A stretch of DNA of 5,982 nucleotides from Acidimicrobiia bacterium (GTDB lineage Bacteria > Actinomycetota > Acidimicrobiia > IMCC26256 > BP-133), in NCBI GenBank assembly GCA_025934385.1, contig JAICYE010000152.1, positions 1-5,982 on the forward strand. Reading direction: 5' to 3'. Below, in pieces: positions 1 through 5,885 of this stretch. Positions within the stretch are counted from its first letter, which is position 1, and the number at the start of each line of letters is the position of its first letter. Both the position numbers and the translations under genes were made by a program. The notes beneath the pieces were generated by a model that did no database searches, had not been told where the DNA came from, and saw only the letters and a list, made by a program, of their open reading frames with translations.

Positions 1-372
1 GAGGTCCCCGCTGGCCAGCCGGCCGACATCGCCATCCGCTTCACCCCGGCCGACGGCCGCACCGAGGGACAGGCGGTGACGAGCTTCACCCGCCGGGCCC
101 TCATCAGCAAGGTCGAGATCACGATTCAGGGAGCCCTGGCACCGGCCAACGCCGGCGGGCTCAACCAGATCGCCAAGCACGAGTTCGGCCACGCCCTCGG
201 CCTCGGCCACGCCAACTACGAGGGCAACCTCATGTCGCCGGCGGTGAGCCCGGACCCCCAGCCCGTCCCGCCCTGCGTGATCCAGGGCGTCATCGAGGCC
301 AACCGCTGGGAGATGACGATTCCGCAGGCCAAGCACCCGAACGCGCCCCGGGTGTCGCAGATCGCCTGCTGA
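1..372 (+). CDS. Matrixin-like zinc metalloprotease, C-terminal part (5' end outside window)
   Basis: The frame is open from the first base to the TGA at 370-372, giving 123 residues of a longer protein. A GTG at 76 is an internal codon, not a credible start, because matrixin-like sequence (ADIAIRF, in a likely beta strand) continues upstream of it. Residues 60-70 of the visible part read HEFGHALGLGH, an exact HExxHxxGxxH site: three His zinc ligands plus the catalytic Glu61. NLMSP follows, with Met78 as the likely Met-turn of metzincins. This places it in the M10/matrixin-like clan, which hydrolyses peptide bonds and is normally secreted. The signal peptide and any prodomain would lie upstream and cannot be seen. 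The tail after the Met-turn is short and ends in Cys, with no extra domain. The substrate is unknown. Family assignment is firm; the exact subfamily is not. Confidence 0.85.
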   Translation, partial: EVPAGQPADIAIRFTPADGRTEGQAVTSFTRRALISKVEITIQGALAPANAGGLNQIAKHEFGHALGLGHANYEGNLMSPAVSPDPQPVPPCVIQGVIEANRWEMTIPQAKHPNAPRVSQIAC

Positions 373-384
373 GCCCGGCGAAAT

Positions 385-402
385 CTGACGCGTTGACGTC
401 AG
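385..402. repeat. Inverted repeat upstream of cynS (possible operator)
   Basis: CTGACG (385-390) and CGTCAG (397-402) are perfect inverted arms around a 6-base spacer. The right part also contains the palindrome TGACGTCA (394-401) and a TTGACG that could act as a -35 box (393-398). The repeat lies 13 bases after the metalloprotease stop codon and no T tract follows, so an operator fits better than an intrinsic terminator. Binding by any regulator is inference. Confidence 0.35.
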
Positions 403-421
403 GTTGCGGTTCGCCGATCGA
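393..421 (+). promoter_or_regulatory. Weak candidate promoter for cynS
   Basis: TTGACG (393-398) matches 5 of 6 bases of the TTGACA -35 consensus. The hexamer 17 bases further on, GATCGA (416-421), is a poor -10 box. Transcription from here would begin near 429 and leave a leader of about 30 bases containing the Shine-Dalgarno sequence. The -35 box overlaps the inverted repeat at 385-402. Confidence 0.25.
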
Positions 422-446
422 AACACAAACCCAAACATCGTGTGAC

Positions 447-453
447 GAGGGAG
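447..453 (+). promoter_or_regulatory. Ribosome binding site deciding the cynS start
   Basis: GAGGGAG lies 5 bases before the GTG at 459 but 17 bases before the ATG at 471. This spacing favours the GTG as the true start even though family homology begins at the ATG. Confidence 0.5.
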
Positions 454-458
454 TCGTA

Positions 459-914
459 GTGTGCGCGCCTATGGAGCGCACCGAATGCACGCAACGGATC
501 CTCGACGCCAAGGAAGCCAAGGGCCTGACGTTCGCCGACATCGGCGGGAAGATCGGCCGGTCCGAGGTCTGGACGGCGGCGGCGATCATGGGCCAGGCCC
601 ACATGGACGCCTCGGAGGCCGGGGGCCTCTGTGACGTCCTCGACCTCGGCCCGGAAGTGGCCCGGACCCTTCAGACCCACCCGATGAAGGGGTCGCTGGA
701 CAAGCTCGTGCCCACCGACCCGCTGATCTACCGTCTCTACGAGATCACCCAGGTCTACGGCACGACCATCAAGGCGGTCGTCAACGAGAAGTTCGGCGAC
801 GGCATCATGAGCGCCATCGACCTCGAGATCGATGTCGAGAAGGTCGCCGATCCGAAGGGCGACCGGGTGAAGATCAGCCTGAACGGGAAGTACCTGCCGT
901 TCCGGAAGTGGTAG
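459..914 (+). CDS. cynS: Cyanate hydratase (cyanase)
   Basis: Cyanase converts cyanate and bicarbonate to carbamate and CO2; carbamate then decays to ammonia and CO2, so the enzyme detoxifies cyanate and yields nitrogen. The product is 151 residues from the GTG chosen for its ribosome binding site, or 147 from the ATG at 471; the E. coli enzyme has 156. Numbered from the ATG, the catalytic Arg88, Glu91 and Ser114 sit in YRLYE and GIMSAID, each exactly 8 behind E. coli Arg96, Glu99 and Ser122. The hallmark segments PTDP, QVYGTT, EKFGDGI and the C-terminal GKYLP are intact, and the N-terminal half is the helix-turn-helix-like domain of the family (residues 8-60). Known cyanases are cytosolic decamers. 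No carbonic anhydrase (cynT), cyanate permease or cynR lies in this window. It converges on the peptidase gene with 3 bases between the stops. Confidence 0.97.
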   Translation: MCAPMERTECTQRILDAKEAKGLTFADIGGKIGRSEVWTAAAIMGQAHMDASEAGGLCDVLDLGPEVARTLQTHPMKGSLDKLVPTDPLIYRLYEITQVYGTTIKAVVNEKFGDGIMSAIDLEIDVEKVADPKGDRVKISLNGKYLPFRKW

Positions 915-917
915 GCG

Positions 918-2993
918 CTACTCGCTGAGCCCGAGGGCGTCGAGGAGGAAGGCGAAGATCTCGGCTTCCTTCCGCCAGGCGTCGTAACGGCCCGACGGGC
1001 CGCCGTGGCCCGCGCCCATCTCCGTCCGCAGCAGCACCCTGCTCCCGGGCTCGGCCGTGGCCCGGAGCCTGGCCACCCACTTGGCCGGTTCCCAGTACGA
1101 CACCCGGGGGTCGTTGAGCCCGGCGGTCACGAACAGGTCGGGGTAGCGCGCCGGCCGGACGTTGTCGTAGGGCGAGTACGACTTCATCGTGGCGTAGAAC
1201 TCGGGGTCGGCCGGGTTGCCCCACTCCTCCCACTCGATGACCGAGAGCGGGAGCGTCGGGTCGGAGATCGTGCTCACGACGTCGACGAAGGGCACCTCGG
1301 CCACCGCCGCCCGGAACAGGTCGGGCCGCAGGTTCACGGACGCCCCGACGAGGAGCCCGCCGGCGCTGCCGCCGAGGATCGCCAGCCGTCCGGCCGAGGT
1401 CCACCCCTCCTTGATGAGGTGCTCGGCGCAGGCGACGAAGTCGGTGAAGGTGTTCATCTTGAGGCCGAGCTTGCCCGCCTCGTACCACGCCCGGCCCATC
1501 TCGCCGCCGCCCCGGATGTGGCCGATGGCCCAGACGAAGCCCCGGTCGAGGAGGCTGAGCCGCAGTGACGAGAAGCGGGGGTCGGAACTGGACTCGTAGG
1601 AGCCATAGCCGTAAAGGACGCAGGGCGCCGAGCCATCCCGGGCGACGCCCTTCTTGGCCACGAAGGAGATCGGCACCCGGGTGCCGTCGGGGGCGGTGGC
1701 CCACAGGCGGCCGGTCTCGTACCCGCTCGGGTCGTAGCCGCCGAGGACGGGCTCCTGCTTGAGGAGCGTGCGTTGCCGGGAGTCGAGGTCGTAGTCGAAG
1801 ATCGAGTGCGGCGTGACCAGCGACGTGTAGGTGTAGCGGAGGGTGCGCCGCTCGAACTCGGGGTTGTCCTCCTCGGGCATCCCCACCCGGCAGACCGCCT
1901 CGGGCTGTTCGATGACATGGTGGGCGCCTCTCGCCAGGTCGATCACCCGTAGCCGGCGGACGGCCTCGGCCCGCTCGAGCACGACGAGGTGGCCGGTTAA
2001 GGCGGCCAGCCCCTCGAGCTTCACGTCGGCCGAGTGGGGGATGAGTTCCCGCCAGTTGGCCGGCGACGGATCGGAGACCGGCGCCTCCACCAGCCGGAAG
2101 TTCGGCGCCTCCTCGTTGCTCATGATGAAGAACCGGTCGGTGTGGTGGTCGAGCCCGTACTCCACGCCCTGCTTGCGGGGGTGCAGGACGGTGAAGGACC
2201 CGTCGGGGTCGTCGGCCGGCAGCAGGCGGGTCTCGGAGGTGACGGCGCTGCGGAGGTCGATGATGATGAACCCGCCGCTGCGGGTGCGCTCGACCGAGCA
2301 GAAGAAGCGGTCGTCGCCCTCCTGGTGGACGAGGACGTCGTCGCCGGCCTCGGTCCCCAGCCGGTGGCGCCAGACCTGCCAGGGCCGGCGGCTCTCGTCG
2401 AGGGTGGTGTAGAAGAAGGTGCGGTTGTCGCTGGCCCAGGCCACGCCGTAGGACGTGTTGGGGATCGCCTCGGGATGGTCCTCGCCGGTGTCGAGGTCGC
2501 GGATGCGCAACACGTGCTCCTCGTCGCCCTCGGTGTCGAGCGACCAGGCGAGGAGCCGGTGGTCGGGGCTGACCTCGAGCGCGCCCAGGGCGCAGTAGTC
2601 CTGTCCCTCGGCGAGGACGTTCTCGTCGATGAGGATCTGCTCCGGGCCGCCGTCCACCGGACCGTCGGGCCCGGCCGCCTTCCGGCAGTGGATCGCGTAC
2701 TGCAGGCCCTCCACACTGCGGGAGTAGTAGAGGAACGGGCCGTGGGGGACGGGCACCGACAGGTCCGTTTCCTGGATGCGGCTCACGATCTCGGCGTAGA
2801 GCTTCTCCTGCAGCGGCCGCAGCGGCTCCATGACGGCGTCGGCGTAGGCGTTCTCCGCCTCGAGGTAGGCGGTGACGTCGGGATCGTCGCGGTCCCGCAG
2901 CCAGTGATAGTCGTCCGGTCGCTCGTCGCCGTGGGCCGCATGCACGTAGGGGACGCGCTTGGCCCGCGGCGGCGTCGGGGAGGCGTTCGTCAC
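918..2993 (-). CDS. ptrB: Oligopeptidase B-like prolyl oligopeptidase family (S9A) serine peptidase
   Basis: A complete 691-residue protein, close to E. coli oligopeptidase B (686). Residues 1 to about 415 are the N-terminal segment and seven-bladed propeller that admits only short peptides; about 416-691 form the alpha/beta hydrolase domain. The catalytic triad is visible: Ser543 in GGSAGG, Asp628 in GLNDPRV and His663 in GAGHGG. GYGSYE (461-466) and RGGGEMGRAWYEAGK (494-508) are family hallmarks. EWEEWGNP contains Glu587 and Glu589, which align with the two Glu residues that give oligopeptidase B its preference for Arg/Lys at P1, so cleavage after basic residues of short peptides is likely. 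No signal peptide is seen, which fits a cytosolic enzyme. The GTG at 2993 is preferred because a TAnnnT box ends 8 bases before it; an in-frame GTG at 3005 would add four residues. The same frame stays open much further upstream, but only as antisense to ftsY and ffh. Confidence 0.93.
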   Translation of the reverse strand: MTNASPTPPRAKRVPYVHAAHGDERPDDYHWLRDRDDPDVTAYLEAENAYADAVMEPLRPLQEKLYAEIVSRIQETDLSVPVPHGPFLYYSRSVEGLQYAIHCRKAAGPDGPVDGGPEQILIDENVLAEGQDYCALGALEVSPDHRLLAWSLDTEGDEEHVLRIRDLDTGEDHPEAIPNTSYGVAWASDNRTFFYTTLDESRRPWQVWRHRLGTEAGDDVLVHQEGDDRFFCSVERTRSGGFIIIDLRSAVTSETRLLPADDPDGSFTVLHPRKQGVEYGLDHHTDRFFIMSNEEAPNFRLVEAPVSDPSPANWRELIPHSADVKLEGLAALTGHLVVLERAEAVRRLRVIDLARGAHHVIEQPEAVCRVGMPEEDNPEFERRTLRYTYTSLVTPHSIFDYDLDSRQRTLLKQEPVLGGYDPSGYETGRLWATAPDGTRVPISFVAKKGVARDGSAPCVLYGYGSYESSSDPRFSSLRLSLLDRGFVWAIGHIRGGGEMGRAWYEAGKLGLKMNTFTDFVACAEHLIKEGWTSAGRLAILGGSAGGLLVGASVNLRPDLFRAAVAEVPFVDVVSTISDPTLPLSVIEWEEWGNPADPEFYATMKSYSPYDNVRPARYPDLFVTAGLNDPRVSYWEPAKWVARLRATAEPGSRVLLRTEMGAGHGGPSGRYDAWRKEAEIFAFLLDALGLSE

Positions 2994-2996
2994 GGG

Positions 2997-3024
2997 TTGG
3001 GACACTATCGGCGGCCGGTAGGAT
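2997..3024 (+). promoter_or_regulatory. Candidate ftsY promoter, leaderless
   Basis: TTGGGA (2997-3002) and TAGGAT (3019-3024) each match 4 of 6 consensus bases and are separated by 16 bases. The -10 box ends 8 bases before the ftsY ATG at 3033, so transcription would begin at or within a few bases of the ATG. The intervening bases hold no Shine-Dalgarno sequence. The -35 box lies between the peptidase -10 box and the peptidase start, so the two promoters share DNA. Confidence 0.5.
3002..3007 (-). promoter_or_regulatory. Candidate -10 box for a leaderless peptidase mRNA
   Basis: On the minus strand TAGTGT matches the actinobacterial TAnnnT pattern and ends 8 bases before the GTG at 2993. That distance would put the transcript start at or next to the start codon. 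No Shine-Dalgarno sequence and no good -35 hexamer are present. Confidence 0.45.
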
Positions 3025-3032
3025 CGCTCGCC

Positions 3033-4217
3033 ATGACCCTCGCGATCGTCCTGGGGATCGTCATCCTCCTGCTGCTCGGCGCCGGCGTGGCCGGCGTGTC
3101 CATGTCCCGCCGTTCGGAGCGGCGGATGGACGCCGCCGAGCGGTCCGCCATCACCCAGCCGAAGCCGGCGGCGAGGCCGGAACCGAGCGGGCCGCCGGCG
3201 GAGGTGGAGATCGTCCTCCCGCCGGGGGAGGACGTCGTCGTCCCCCCCCAGGCCGGGGTCGAGGTGCGGCCCCAGGAGCCCGTCGCCGGGGAACCGGCCG
3301 TCGAGGAGCTCCCCGTCCGGCCCCGGCTGCGGGACCGGCTCGGCAAGGCCCGGGCGCTGCTGGCCGGGTACTTCGGCGATATCCGGGGCCGCACCGCCAT
3401 CGACGACGAGGTCTGGGACGAGATCGAGGAGGCGCTCATCCGGGCCGACGTCGGGGTGGGCCCGACCGAGCGGATCCTCGACGACCTCCGCCGCCGGGCC
3501 AAGGAGGCGTCGGTGTCGACGCCGGCCGAGCTCCTCGACCTGCTGAAGGCCGACCTCATCGACTCGCTGCGGGCCGCCGACCGGGCGCTGTCGTTCGAGC
3601 CCGGCCAGCCCAACGTCTGGATGTTCGTCGGCGTCAACGGCGTCGGGAAGACGACCAGCATCGGCAAGATCGCCCAGCGGGAGGCGGCCGCCGGCCGCAA
3701 CGTGGTGATGGCCGCGGCCGACACCTTCCGGGCCGCCGCCGCCGAGCAGCTCCAGCTGTGGTCGCAGCGGGTGGGCGCCGACCTCGTCCGGGGTCAGGAC
3801 GGCGCCGATCCCGGCTCGGTCGTCTTCGACGCCATGGCCGCCGCCAGCCACCGCGGCGCCGATCTGGTGCTGGTCGACACCGCCGGGCGGCTCCACACCA
3901 AGGTCAACCTCATGGAGGAGCTGAAGAAGCTGCGCCGCATCGTCGACCGCACCCCGGGAGCGCTCAAGGAAGTGCTCCTGGTCATCGACGCCTCCACGGG
4001 GCAGAACGGCCTCAACCAGGCCAAGCAGTTCGGCGAGGCGGTCGACGTGACCGGCGTCATCCTCACCAAGCTCGACGGCACGGCCAAGGGCGGGATCGTC
4101 CTGGCGGTGCAGGCGGAGCTCGGCATCCCGGTGAAGCTCGTCGGCGTGGGGGAGTCGGCCGCCGACCTCATCGACTTCGATCCCGAGGAGTTCGTCGAGG
4201 CGCTCTTCGCCGCGTAA
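3033..4217 (+). CDS. ftsY: Signal recognition particle receptor FtsY
   Basis: FtsY is the membrane-side GTPase that docks SRP-ribosome complexes for insertion of membrane proteins. The 394-residue product starts with a hydrophobic helix (about residues 2-22), followed by a basic SRRSERR stretch. It can therefore be anchored in the membrane, as reported for actinobacterial FtsY, unlike the anchor-free E. coli protein. Residues 44-97 are a Pro/Glu/Val-rich linker standing in for the acidic A domain. The N domain (about 98-190) and G domain (about 191-394) follow. Visible GTPase motifs are GVNGVGKTT (200-208), DTFRAAAAEQL (230-240), DTAGR (282-286), TKLDG (345-349) and GVGE (371-374). The ATG at 3033 is chosen because it begins the hydrophobic helix; the frame is open 333 codons upstream, but that stretch is antisense to the peptidase. 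The gene is directly followed by ffh, its partner. Confidence 0.97.
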   Translation: MTLAIVLGIVILLLLGAGVAGVSMSRRSERRMDAAERSAITQPKPAARPEPSGPPAEVEIVLPPGEDVVVPPQAGVEVRPQEPVAGEPAVEELPVRPRLRDRLGKARALLAGYFGDIRGRTAIDDEVWDEIEEALIRADVGVGPTERILDDLRRRAKEASVSTPAELLDLLKADLIDSLRAADRALSFEPGQPNVWMFVGVNGVGKTTSIGKIAQREAAAGRNVVMAAADTFRAAAAEQLQLWSQRVGADLVRGQDGADPGSVVFDAMAAASHRGADLVLVDTAGRLHTKVNLMEELKKLRRIVDRTPGALKEVLLVIDASTGQNGLNQAKQFGEAVDVTGVILTKLDGTAKGGIVLAVQAELGIPVKLVGVGESAADLIDFDPEEFVEALFAA

Positions 4218-4224
4218 CGCGGCG
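4208..4224 (+). other. 7-bp hairpin with the ftsY stop codon as its loop
   Basis: CGCCGCG (4208-4214) and CGCGGCG (4218-4224) pair perfectly, leaving TAA (4215-4217), the ftsY stop codon, as a triloop. The stem is all G-C. No T tract follows, so this is not a canonical intrinsic terminator, but it could impede transcription, stabilise a 3' end or affect termination of translation. Confidence 0.45.
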
Positions 4225-4229
4225 GGCCA

Positions 4230-4235
4230 TACACT
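4230..4235 (+). promoter_or_regulatory. Candidate -10 box for ffh
   Basis: TACACT fits TAnnnT and lies 10 bases before the ffh ATG, inside the 28-base gap after ftsY. No Shine-Dalgarno sequence precedes the ATG, so a leaderless or near-leaderless transcript is possible. The TTCGCC 18 bases upstream is only a weak -35 match. Confidence 0.35.
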
Positions 4236-4245
4236 TCCGGGCCTC

Positions 4246-5568
4246 ATGTTCGATTCACTGTCCGACCGGTTCGAGTCGATCTTCACCCGCATGCGCGGCC
4301 GGGGCCGCCTCGGGGAGAAGGAGATCGACGAGATCGCCCGGGAGATCCGCCTCGCCCTGCTCGAGGCCGACGTCAACTTCAAGGTCGTCAAGAGCTTCAT
4401 CAGCCGGGTGAAGGAGGACGCCGCCGGGGCGGAGCTGTCGAAGAGCCTCTCGCCGGCCCAGCAGGTCATCAAGATCGTCCACCAGGAGCTGATCAACACC
4501 CTGGGCGGGACAACCGGCAAGCTGACCATGAACTCCAAGCCGCCGACGGTGGTCATGCTCGTCGGCCTGCAGGGCTCGGGCAAGACGACGGCCTGCGGCA
4601 AGCTCGCCCGCCACCTGAAGAGCCAGGGGCTCCAGCCGCTGCTGGTGGCGGCCGACCTCCAGCGGCCGGCGGCCGTCACCCAGCTCCAGGTGCTGGGCGA
4701 ACAGGTCGGCGTGCCCGTCTACTCGGAGCCGACCGACCCGGTGGCGGTGGCCCGCAACGCCCGCAACGAGGCCGGCCGGCTGGGGAAGAACGTCGTCGTC
4801 GTCGACACCGCCGGGCGCCTCCAGATCGACGGCGCCCTGATGGACGAGCTGCGCCGCATGCGGGAGGCGGTGCAACCCGACGACGTCCTGCTGGTGGTCG
4901 ACGCCATGACCGGCCAGGAGGCGGTGAGCGTCGCCGAGTCGTTCGCCGAGACGGTGGGGATCGACGGCGTCGTCCTCACCAAGCTCGACGGTGACGCCCG
5001 GGGCGGCGCCGCCCTCTCGGTGAAGGAGGTCACCGGCAAGCCGATCCTCTTCGCCGGCGTGGGCGAGAAGCTGGTCGACTTCGAGCCGTTCCACCCCGAC
5101 CGGATGGCGGGGCGGATCCTGGGGATGGGCGACGTGCTCACCCTCATCGAGAAAGCGGAGGAGAGCTTCGACCAGGAGCAGGCGGTCAAGGCGGCCACCA
5201 AGCTCCGCAAGGGGAGCTTCACCCTGGAGGACTTTCTCGAGCAGATGCAGCAGGTCAAGAAGATGGGCCCGCTGCAGAGCATCATCGGGATGATCCCCGG
5301 GATCCCCAAGGAGCTGAAGAACACGCAGCTCGACGACAAGGAGCTCGGGAAGGTCGAGGCGATCATCCGGTCGATGACGACGGAGGAACGCAACGACATC
5401 TCGATCATCAACGGGTCCCGGCGGTTGCGGATCGCCCAGGGCAGCGGCACCACCACCCAGGACGTCAACGCCCTGCTGAAGCAGTTCAAGATGGTTCAGG
5501 GGATGATGAAGCAGATGGCCGGGGCCGGCGGGAAACGGCCCCGTTTCCCCGGCCTCCCCGGTATGTGA
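4246..5568 (+). CDS. ffh: Signal recognition particle protein Ffh (SRP54)
   Basis: Ffh binds signal sequences emerging from the ribosome, with 4.5S RNA, and delivers the complex to FtsY through a symmetric GTPase pairing. The 440-residue protein has the usual length and order: N domain (about 1-90), G domain (about 91-295) and methionine-rich M domain (about 300-430). G-domain motifs are GLQGSGKTT (107-115), [11 protein letters not shown] (137-147), DTAGR (187-191), TKLDGD (245-250) and the [12 protein letters not shown] segment (from 271). The M domain has many Met residues, the RNA-binding [12 protein letters not shown] (390-401) and a final MMKQM. The C-terminal tail is short and basic ([11 protein letters not shown]). 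The ATG start gives the canonical [10 protein letters not shown]-terminus. The RNA partner gene (ffs) is not in this window. Dense matches to the family make this call firm. Confidence 0.98.
   Translation: MFDSLSDRFESIFTRMRGRGRLGEKEIDEIAREIRLALLEADVNFKVVKSFISRVKEDAAGAELSKSLSPAQQVIKIVHQELINTLGGTTGKLTMNSKPPTVVMLVGLQGSGKTTACGKLARHLKSQGLQPLLVAADLQRPAAVTQLQVLGEQVGVPVYSEPTDPVAVARNARNEAGRLGKNVVVVDTAGRLQIDGALMDELRRMREAVQPDDVLLVVDAMTGQEAVSVAESFAETVGIDGVVLTKLDGDARGGAALSVKEVTGKPILFAGVGEKLVDFEPFHPDRMAGRILGMGDVLTLIEKAEESFDQEQAVKAATKLRKGSFTLEDFLEQMQQVKKMGPLQSIIGMIPGIPKELKNTQLDDKELGKVEAIIRSMTTEERNDISIINGSRRLRIAQGSGTTTQDVNALLKQFKMVQGMMKQMAGAGGKRPRFPGLPGM
5530..5549 (+). terminator. Strong hairpin in the last codons of ffh (possible attenuator or weak terminator)
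   Basis: GGGAAACG (5530-5537) pairs perfectly with CGTTTCCC (5542-5549) around a 4-base loop, or 9 bp if the inner G-C pair is counted. It encodes Ffh residues 429-435. No U-rich run follows; instead the Ffh stop and a TAnnnT box lie 16-36 bases downstream. It may reduce read-through into rpsP, protect the ffh 3' end or mark an mRNA processing site. Classification as a terminator is tentative. Confidence 0.35.
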
Positions 5569-5579
5569 GCGGGTTGCAG

Positions 5580-5585
5580 TACTCT
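5580..5585 (+). promoter_or_regulatory. Candidate -10 box for rpsP
   Basis: TACTCT fits TAnnnT and resembles the TACACT box before ffh. Transcription would begin about 5592, leaving a leader of about 30 bases that contains the ribosome binding site. No clear -35 hexamer is seen. Confidence 0.3.
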
Positions 5586-5607
5586 TCCCCGGTTGTCGCA
5601 GATGGAA

Positions 5608-5614
5608 AAGGTGG
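5608..5614 (+). promoter_or_regulatory. Ribosome binding site fixing the rpsP start
   Basis: AAGGTGG is a good Shine-Dalgarno match 7 bases before the GTG at 5622. It supports that codon over the earlier in-frame GTG at 5565. It is the clearest ribosome binding site among the complete + strand genes after 3000; ftsY and ffh have none. Confidence 0.7.
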
Positions 5615-5621
5615 TAGGTCC

Positions 5622-5885
5622 GTGGTCAAGATCCGCCTGATGCGGATGGGCAAGAAGAAGCAGCCGACGTACCGGGTCGTCGTGGCCGACGCCCGCTCGC
5701 CCCGCGACGGGCGCTTCGTGGAGATCATCGGGAAGTACGGGCCCCGGGAAGAGCCGCCCCTCGTCGACATCGACAACGAGCGGGCGCTGGAGTGGCTCCG
5801 CAAGGGGGCCCAGCCCACCGAGCAGGTTCAGCGGCTGCTGACGATCTCGGGGGCCTGGGAGCAGCACAAGGCCGGGAAGAAATGA
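5622..5885 (+). CDS. rpsP: 30S ribosomal protein S16
   Basis: S16 is a primary-binding protein of the small subunit that contacts 16S rRNA and aids 30S assembly. The product is 87 residues, typical of the family. It shows the N-terminal [17 protein letters not shown], the [18 protein letters not shown] core and the C-terminal [12 protein letters not shown] segment. The GTG start is set by where the family begins and by the Shine-Dalgarno sequence 7 bases upstream; the frame runs 19 codons further back to overlap the end of ffh, but that extension has no family counterpart. Its TGA overlaps the ATG of the next gene (ATGA), so the two are probably translationally coupled. Its place after ffh matches the common ffh-rpsP-KH-rimM-trmD order. 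Confidence 0.98.
   Translation: MVKIRLMRMGKKKQPTYRVVVADARSPRDGRFVEIIGKYGPREEPPLVDIDNERALEWLRKGAQPTEQVQRLLTISGAWEQHKAGKK

Noticed and set aside
393..458. TTG start at 393 for cynS
   Set aside because: The added residues match nothing in the family, overlap the inverted repeat and lack a ribosome binding site.
881..902. GAACGG/CCGTTC inverted repeat near the end of cynS as a terminator
   Set aside because: Only 6 bp with a 10-base loop, inside conserved cyanase codons, and no T tract follows on either strand.
2034..3032. Upstream extension of the ftsY frame (333 codons)
   Set aside because: It lies antisense to the peptidase, and the real FtsY begins at the ATG before its hydrophobic helix.
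2994..4679. Long upstream extension of the peptidase frame on the minus strand (a frame open for about 1250 codons in all)
   Set aside because: The part beyond about 3005 is antisense to ftsY and ffh, has low-complexity Arg/Pro/Gly/Asp-rich composition and no family similarity. It stays open because of GC-biased codon use. The S9A protein is full length without it.
4255..5489. Several antisense frames under ffh, and others under the peptidase, as separate genes
   Set aside because: Each is a shadow of a confidently identified gene, with no recognisable domain, start signal or independent codon pattern.
5565..5621. Earlier GTG start for rpsP, adding 19 residues
   Set aside because: S16 proteins begin at VKIRL, and the good Shine-Dalgarno sequence is placed for the GTG at 5622.
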